Of a stretch of DNA of 10,776 nucleotides, positions 6,073 through 10,776 are shown piece after piece. The stretch's first letter is position 1, and every line of letters begins with the position of its first letter. The DNA is from Deltaproteobacteria bacterium. Lineage in GTDB: Bacteria > Desulfobacterota > Desulfobacteria > Desulfobacterales > SG8-13. Made by a program: the position numbers and the translations under genes. The notes beneath the pieces are model-generated. The model had not been told where the DNA came from and ran no database searches. It saw nothing but the letters and a program-made list of their open reading frames with translations. The DNA lies in assembly GCA_024639205.1 (NCBI GenBank), contig JAHEIV010000060.1, positions 1-10,776 of the forward strand. Reading direction: 5' to 3'.

Positions 6073-7577
6073 GAAGCAAGCATCTATTGTGGGGGTTGCT
6101 GCTGATTTGGATAGTTATCGGTTGCTCCCACCAGCAGCAGTTGCGCGATGCAAAAAAGCGCAAAGATTCTCCGGTGGCCATCCCCGAAAAAATCGTAGCC
6201 GAAGTTGCCGAATTGGCCGAAACAAATCGTTATCTCACCAAAGCCCTGGAGAGCCGCACAACCCGGGAAATTGAAGTAAAGCCGGTCATGCCCACCTACG
6301 ATCCTTTGGAAGACCGCATGGTATCGTTTTCGATGGTGGATGAAGACTTCAAGATGGTTCTTTACTCTCTTTCCCAGTCGGTGGGCTTGAACCTGATTGT
6401 CGATCCGGATGTAAAAACCGAAGAGAAGCGGCTGACCATCAATTTTGAAAACGTCTCGGCCGCCTTGGTCCTGCGGGAGGTTCTCGACACGTTTAACCTT
6501 TACTATGAGACCGCCGGCAACGTCCTGCGGGTCAGACCCTTCCAGGAGAAGATTTTCCGGCTTAACTTTTTGGACACGTCCATCGACACGAATTTTCTAA
6601 TCGGTGGAGATGTCCTGGGAGAGACCGAAGGGCTGGAAGGTCTAACGGGCAGTTTCAAACTGAGCGGCAGAGGGTCGGAAAAAGAGCAGGGAAATGCCTA
6701 TGATGTAATCGAAAAGGTGGTTCAGAAGATCCTTTCATCGGAAGGCAACTACGTTTTAAACCGAATGGCCGGAACCCTTTATGTAAAAGATCGCCCCGAG
6801 TCGATCCGCGCCATTTCGCGCCTCGTCAACAACGCCCGTGAAATCCTTTCGCGGCAGATTCTGATCATCGCCCGCATCATCGAAGTCGTGCTGCGGGATG
6901 AATTCGATTACGGAATCGACTGGGATATCCTGTGGCAGGAAGCCAGAATCACCGATTCGGCCGAAGCCCGCCTGGCGTGGAATATAGAGGAGGGACTTCG
7001 ATTGGAGGGTGTGGCAGGTCACCTCGACATCTCGGCGGCAGTAAAGGCTCTGGAGACGTTCGGGGACATCAACATCGTATCCAATCCCAGCATCCGGGTC
7101 AAGCATGCCAAACCGGCCATCATCAGCGTGGGCTCTTCCATCAGCTACATCAAGAGTACATCGACCACCATATTGGACGGCATTTCCCGGGACCTGGTAT
7201 CCGCTGTGGAGGTTTCCAAGGTATTTGACGGACTCGTTCTGGGGGTGGTTCCATTTATACAGGACTCCGGCAAGATTTCCCTGCTGATCAACCCCATCAA
7301 AAGTGACGTGGATTCAGAAAGTCTGCAGCTGATCGATGTGGGCACTCAGCAGGTGACCCTGCCGGTGGTGAACATCAAAGAGGTCAACAGCACCATTACG
7401 TTAAACAGCGGTGATGCGATCATCCTGGGCGGCCTGATAGACAACCAGGAAGTGGTTATCGACCGTGGGGTGCCCGGTCTGTCGGCCATACCGGGGCTGG
7501 GTTACCTGTTCAAGGATCAATTCATTCGCAACGAGAACCGCGAGCTGGTGATCATTTTGAGCGTTACGGAAATATGA
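6069..7577 (+). CDS. mshL: MshL-like lipoprotein secretin
   Basis: Forms the outer-membrane ring through which the pilus (or substrate) exits. The 502-residue precursor has a lipoprotein signal peptide with lipobox VIGC; C19 is the predicted lipidated residue, with S at +2, compatible with outer-membrane sorting. A linker (20-80) leads to a secretin/TonB short N-terminal domain at about 85-160, then a periplasmic ring domain (about 205-260, with NRMAGTLYVKDRPESIRAI), and the C-terminal secretin domain at about 262-500. The latter has VSNPSIRV, the gate region, and the signature VPGLSAIPGLGYLFK (residues 468-482) followed by a final strand. There is no AMIN domain, unlike PilQ. The lipid anchor may let the secretin reach the outer membrane without a separate pilotin, as known for HxcQ. 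The ribosome site GGAGGTG lies four bases upstream; both ends overlap neighbours as ATGA. MshL fits better than GspD because of its length, lipobox and context. Confidence 0.92.
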   Translation: MRSKHLLWGLLLIWIVIGCSHQQQLRDAKKRKDSPVAIPEKIVAEVAELAETNRYLTKALESRTTREIEVKPVMPTYDPLEDRMVSFSMVDEDFKMVLYSLSQSVGLNLIVDPDVKTEEKRLTINFENVSAALVLREVLDTFNLYYETAGNVLRVRPFQEKIFRLNFLDTSIDTNFLIGGDVLGETEGLEGLTGSFKLSGRGSEKEQGNAYDVIEKVVQKILSSEGNYVLNRMAGTLYVKDRPESIRAISRLVNNAREILSRQILIIARIIEVVLRDEFDYGIDWDILWQEARITDSAEARLAWNIEEGLRLEGVAGHLDISAAVKALETFGDINIVSNPSIRVKHAKPAIISVGSSISYIKSTSTTILDGISRDLVSAVEVSKVFDGLVLGVVPFIQDSGKISLLINPIKSDVDSESLQLIDVGTQQVTLPVVNIKEVNSTITLNSGDAIILGGLIDNQEVVIDRGVPGLSAIPGLGYLFKDQFIRNENRELVIILSVTEI

Positions 7578-8527
7578 GCATCATCTACCAATCCCTGACG
7601 AAGCTGCGGTCATCTGCTCCTGCAAAACAAGGACAGAAACCGGTCGCAATGGAAAGCCGCGGCATGTTCGGCCGCAGAAGCCGTACATTTACTCCGCGTG
7701 TGCTGGTGTTGACTGTGCTGGTATTTGCAGCCGGTATGGGCGTGTCCTACGGGATTTACCAGATACAGGTCGAGCCGGTGCAAAACGTTGGTGAATATAC
7801 TATCGGGCGGATGGCGCCAGCTTCGCTTTCATCGCCTGAACAGAGCGTGGCTGCCACGGCCGCGGATGCCGGTGGCCGGCTTCCGGCTGCGCGCACTGCC
7901 CGGCCCCGCAACAAATCCAATCTCTCCGGAAAAGTCTCGGCCGCTAAACCCGAACCAAACGAGCGGCCGACCGCTTCTAAAATGGTTGTAGCTCAAATTT
8001 CGACAGCCAATCCACCGGTCGTTGCCGCAAGTTCGGCCTCAACCGCAGCGGTCACGGCAATTGCAAGCAAGACCGACCACCGACCGGTCGGTGGGCGAAA
8101 AGCCGATCGCGACACGACGCCATCGGCGGTTGCAGATATCGAAAATATCCGTCGTGCCAATATGCGCCGCAGTCTCGACATCAGTCGTTTGATCGCTGAA
8201 ATCCAGCAGTCTATGCACGTTTCGGATCACCGCCGAACCGAAAAGCTTCTGAAACAGCTCACCCGGCGCAAAGGCCGCAACGATCCTTACGTGATGAAGC
8301 TCCAATCCTACTGGCACACCCAGCAGGGAGATCTTGGACGGGCTTCTGCGCTTTTGCAAAAGGTGCTGCAACGCAAGCCCGACGATCTGGAGGCCGGCAT
8401 CAACATGGCGATCCTGGAGATCAAAGCCGGGCAGATCCGGCAGGCGGACGAGCGGCTGTCCCGCCTGAGAGAGATCTATCCGGAAGACACCCGAATACCG
8501 GATCTGATGGAAAAATTGAAATCGTGA
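7574..8527 (+). CDS. MshN/GspB-like membrane-anchored TPR protein
   Basis: A bitopic inner-membrane protein of 317 residues. The cytoplasmic tail opens with MSIIYQSLTKLR, similar in style to the N-terminal motif of MshN and GspB/ExeB (MSxI...L..L). One membrane helix lies at about residues 43-64. A long, low-complexity periplasmic linker follows (about 65-185), rich in Ala, Pro, Ser and Arg/Lys. The C-terminal part (about 200-317) is helical and contains at least two TPR-like repeats, one around 235-268 (the YWHTQQGDLGRASALLQKVLQRKPDD stretch area) and one around 271-304. TPR domains bind protein partners, so it may assemble the secretin or connect it to the ExeA-like ATPase encoded next. That gene pairing (TPR/GspB with AAA/GspA) is known in MSHA and type II secretion loci. 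Overlaps both neighbours. An 18-bp palindrome (8077-8094) lies inside the linker coding region. Confidence 0.82.
   Translation: MSIIYQSLTKLRSSAPAKQGQKPVAMESRGMFGRRSRTFTPRVLVLTVLVFAAGMGVSYGIYQIQVEPVQNVGEYTIGRMAPASLSSPEQSVAATAADAGGRLPAARTARPRNKSNLSGKVSAAKPEPNERPTASKMVVAQISTANPPVVAASSASTAAVTAIASKTDHRPVGGRKADRDTTPSAVADIENIRRANMRRSLDISRLIAEIQQSMHVSDHRRTEKLLKQLTRRKGRNDPYVMKLQSYWHTQQGDLGRASALLQKVLQRKPDDLEAGINMAILEIKAGQIRQADERLSRLREIYPEDTRIPDLMEKLKS
8077..8094. repeat. 18-bp perfect palindrome inside the TPR gene
   Basis: CCACCGACCGGTCGGTGG is fully self-complementary and lies in the low-complexity linker coding region of the MshN-like gene (residues around 169-174). In mRNA it would give a seven-pair GC-rich stem with a four-base loop. 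It could be a protein-binding site, a stabilising or pausing hairpin, or a by-product of skewed codon use for Arg, Pro and Gly. I see no second copy in the window. Confidence 0.5.
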
Positions 8528-10083
8528 TGGCAGTGACAACTTCCCATACCGTATTCGAAGAGCTGCAGCATCTTCAGTGTCTGGGGCTCAGCTGCAATCC
8601 GTTTCCGGTGGCACCGGACAACGAGAACTTTTTTTTGTCCGAAGGTATCGACCGCGCCACTGCCAGCATCGTGCACGGCATGCTGGCCCGCAAAGGCTTT
8701 CTGGTGCTCACCGGAGACATCGGCCTGGGAAAGACGACCATCAGCCGCCGCATCATCGGTATTCTGGAGGAAAAAGACGTTGCCACATCCCTGGTTTTCC
8801 ATTCCACCTACCAGGATGTCGAGTTGCTGCGGGAGATCAACCGGGATTTCGGGCTGCAGGTATCCAGTTTGCGTTGCAGCGATCAGATGCAGGCCCTGAA
8901 CCGGTTTTTGCTGGAGCGCAGCCGCAGCGGCAAAAACTCCGCCATCATCATCGACGATGCACAAAATCTCGACAAACGCAGCCTGGAGCTGGTGCGATTG
9001 ATATCGAACCTTGAGGCCGACCGCCAGAAACTGGTGCAGATCCTGCTGGTGGGACAGCCCGAGCTGCTGGATCAGCTCGACTGCAGTACCCTGCGCCAGC
9101 TGAAAAGTCGGATCATGATCCAGGAGACCGCCCGTCCGCTCAGCCGCGACGAGCTCAAATATTACCTGCTGTTCAAACTCAATGCCGTAGGAAGCAGTGG
9201 GCGGATCAAAATTACCCGGTGGGCGCTTGGCAAGATCCATCGCATCACCGGCGGCAATCTGCGAAAAGTCAATATCCTGATGGACCGCTGCCTCTATGCG
9301 GTGTTTTTGTTCAACGCGGATCAGATCAACCGGCGGGTGGTAACCATCGCCCACAAGGACCTCACTGCCGTTCGTGGTCGCTTCAGGGCCCCGCGCTGGG
9401 CGAAGACCGCCGCTGCCGGGTTTGCCATGGTTTTGCTGCTGGGGGCAGCCCTGTCGGTTCACTTTCCGGGAAATCCAGCCGAGGCCAAACCCCGCGCGAT
9501 TTTTCGAAAGATCAAAGGGCCGCTGCCTGCACACAAGTTGCTGCAACGATCAGCCGTGACGATAGATTCAGACCGTATCGGCTCTGCCGCTGCGTCGCAC
9601 TCGATCGTTTCGATGAAATCCGTATCCCGATTTCTGGCCGACCACCAGCTGACCGCATACACCCGCGATTTGACCGATGCGCTGCGAAACGGCCGGCTGC
9701 AGGAAATCGCCGCGAAGATTGTCGATAAAACCGGATACGAGTTGGTCAGCCTGCGGCAGCTGCCCCAAACCATGAAAGGCAGATACGACACTTTCCGCTA
9801 TTTGGAAAACCCGGGCGGAATCGAACGCTATCTTCTGATATGGCGGCCGCCGCTGAAGCTGACCCGGTTTTTCAATACTTACAAGGGCACTGAAATTGCG
9901 AGACTGCAGGAGATGCTGGTCCGGCAGCAGTTGTACGACGCCGGGACAGACGGCATTGTGGGGCCGAGACTGAAACTGGCGCTGTCGCGGTTTCAGCGAC
10001 AAATGCAGCTGCCCGACACGGGTTATCCGGATGGGCCTACCGTGTTTTACCTCTTTCACCAGGACGGAATCGATCAGGGATGA
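8527..10083 (+). CDS. ExeA/MshM-like AAA+ ATPase with peptidoglycan-binding domain
   Basis: Probably uses ATP to help the secretin pass or attach to the cell wall, as known for ExeA of the GspAB complex. Residues are counted from ATG 8527; GTG 8524 would add one. The N-terminal AAA+ module has Walker A GDIGLGKTT (63-71), Walker B SAIIIDDAQNL (138-148), the GQPEL sensor-1 motif (about 176-180) and sensor-2 GGNLRKVN (about 242-249). A membrane helix lies at about 295-312. The periplasmic part ends in a peptidoglycan-binding type 1 domain (about 457-512) with the usual LQ..L and DGIVG...L.LALSRFQ pattern. At 518 residues it is close to ExeA (about 550) and much longer than MshM, which lacks the wall-binding part. 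It follows the TPR partner with a one-base overlap and overlaps the next gene by four bases. A T8 run (8629-8636) encodes part of NFFLS. Confidence 0.9.
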   Translation: MAVTTSHTVFEELQHLQCLGLSCNPFPVAPDNENFFLSEGIDRATASIVHGMLARKGFLVLTGDIGLGKTTISRRIIGILEEKDVATSLVFHSTYQDVELLREINRDFGLQVSSLRCSDQMQALNRFLLERSRSGKNSAIIIDDAQNLDKRSLELVRLISNLEADRQKLVQILLVGQPELLDQLDCSTLRQLKSRIMIQETARPLSRDELKYYLLFKLNAVGSSGRIKITRWALGKIHRITGGNLRKVNILMDRCLYAVFLFNADQINRRVVTIAHKDLTAVRGRFRAPRWAKTAAAGFAMVLLLGAALSVHFPGNPAEAKPRAIFRKIKGPLPAHKLLQRSAVTIDSDRIGSAAASHSIVSMKSVSRFLADHQLTAYTRDLTDALRNGRLQEIAAKIVDKTGYELVSLRQLPQTMKGRYDTFRYLENPGGIERYLLIWRPPLKLTRFFNTYKGTEIARLQEMLVRQQLYDAGTDGIVGPRLKLALSRFQRQMQLPDTGYPDGPTVFYLFHQDGIDQG

Positions 10084-10776
10084 ATACACAAACGCCGAAG
10101 AAACGACTGGGTGAACTGTTAAAGGAAAAAGGGGTCATCACCGATGCGCACATCCGCTATGCCCTTCAGGTGCAGAAAATTACCGGCGATCGGTTGGGCG
10201 AAATCTTCGAAAAACTCGGCTTTGTGACCGACAACGACACCGTCATGGCCCTTTCGGATCAGTCCGGTGTTCCGTACCTTGACATCGATGAAGTCCTGCC
10301 GGAAACCGACGTGTTGAAAATCTTCAACAAAAATCTTTGCCTCAACAACAGTTTTCTGCCGATCCGCCGCAAAGAGGATTTCATCGAGGTGGCAGCCAGC
10401 AATGCAGACGATGAAAAGATTCCGCAACTGGTTTCCCGGCAGACCGGTTTGCAGCCCCGCGTGTACATCTCCGAGCGCAAGAAGATCATCAACGCCGTCA
10501 ACAAGCATTACTACTTTCTCGAAAACCCGGTGGAAAAGCTCATCGAAAACGAGATCAGCGTTCTCTCCCAGGATGAAGAAATGGCCCGGGGGATGGACAA
10601 TCTGATCAAGCAGATCTTTCACCTCGCTGTCAAGATGCGGGCCACCGACGTGCACATTCAGAGTATGGCGGCATCCATCGACGTGTCTTTTCGGGTGGAC
10701 GGGGTGATGCGTCCCGTGCTGTCACTGCCGACATCGCTCAGTCGGGTCCTCACCAGCCTGAAGATGCGTGCCGACA
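10080..10776 (+). CDS. mshE: MshE-type pilus assembly ATPase, N-terminal part (3' end outside window)
   Basis: Cytoplasmic motor ATPase of the GspE/PilB family that powers pilus extension. The frame is open to the window end (232 residues seen; the family usually has 550-600). Residues 9-32 and 38-61 are two MshEN motifs, each beginning RLGE, having G at position 10 and Q at position 24, with a five-residue spacer, followed by SGVPYLDI. That is the established cyclic-di-GMP-binding arrangement. The remaining N-terminal domain runs to about 145. The second domain begins at about 172 with NLIKQIFHLAVKMRATDVHIQ, matching the family's 'ASDIHIEP' segment, then FRVDGVM. Walker motifs would lie beyond the window. 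The start ATG 10080 overlaps the previous stop as ATGA. MshE is chosen over PilB or GspE because of the exact tandem motif and the msh-like neighbours. Confidence 0.9.
   Translation, partial: MNTQTPKKRLGELLKEKGVITDAHIRYALQVQKITGDRLGEIFEKLGFVTDNDTVMALSDQSGVPYLDIDEVLPETDVLKIFNKNLCLNNSFLPIRRKEDFIEVAASNADDEKIPQLVSRQTGLQPRVYISERKKIINAVNKHYYFLENPVEKLIENEISVLSQDEEMARGMDNLIKQIFHLAVKMRATDVHIQSMAASIDVSFRVDGVMRPVLSLPTSLSRVLTSLKMRAD

Noticed and set aside
8629..8636. T8 run in the ATPase gene as a phase-variation site
   Set aside because: It encodes ordinary Phe-Phe-Leu in an intracellular protein with no reason for on-off switching; likely chance.
10119..10655. 178-codon minus-strand open frame opposite mshE
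   Set aside because: The plus strand is unambiguously the N-terminal part of an MshE/GspE ATPase; the antisense frame is a shadow.

Overview
The window looks like part of a chromosome from a Gram-negative, GC-rich bacterium, most plausibly a member of the Desulfobacterota (deltaproteobacteria). This rests on protein style and gene order (an AcnA-type aconitase next to a single-pilin MSHA-like locus) and is inference; no rRNA or other marker is present. All genes read on the + strand and no mobile element, CRISPR array or RNA gene was seen.

Region 1 (1-2532) is the 3' nine-tenths of an iron-sulfur aconitate hydratase gene, a housekeeping TCA-cycle enzyme. Region 2 (2533-3029) is a 497-base gap without a credible gene. 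It holds strong inverted repeats just after the aconitase stop, an excellent sigma-54 (-24/-12) promoter match at 2881-2895, and a leader of about 123 nt. The leader has a GAAA-capped hairpin at its start and a three-part element whose two stems exclude each other.

Region 3 (3030-10776) is one long operon for a type IV pilus of the MSHA / type II secretion kind. The order is: prepilin; small coiled-coil membrane protein (perhaps PilO/GspM-like); bitopic protein with a PilM/GspL-like cytoplasmic half and a PilN-like periplasmic half; PilP/GspC-like protein; MshL-like lipoprotein secretin; MshN/GspB-like TPR protein; ExeA/MshM-like AAA+ ATPase with a periplasmic peptidoglycan-binding domain; and the start of an MshE/GspE-type assembly ATPase, cut by the window end. 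From 4221 on, every gene junction overlaps by 1 or 4 bases (TGATG or ATGA), so translation is probably coupled.

Together the genes describe a full envelope-spanning machine: pilin subunit, inner-membrane alignment complex, outer-membrane secretin, a module to open or anchor to the cell wall, and the extension motor. The motor starts with two tandem 24-residue MshEN motifs separated by five residues, the known cyclic-di-GMP-binding arrangement. The proposed control is therefore double: sigma-54-dependent transcription of pilin and machine, and cyclic-di-GMP control of the motor. No platform protein (PilC/MshG), retraction ATPase, minor pilins or prepilin peptidase are inside the window; some may lie downstream.
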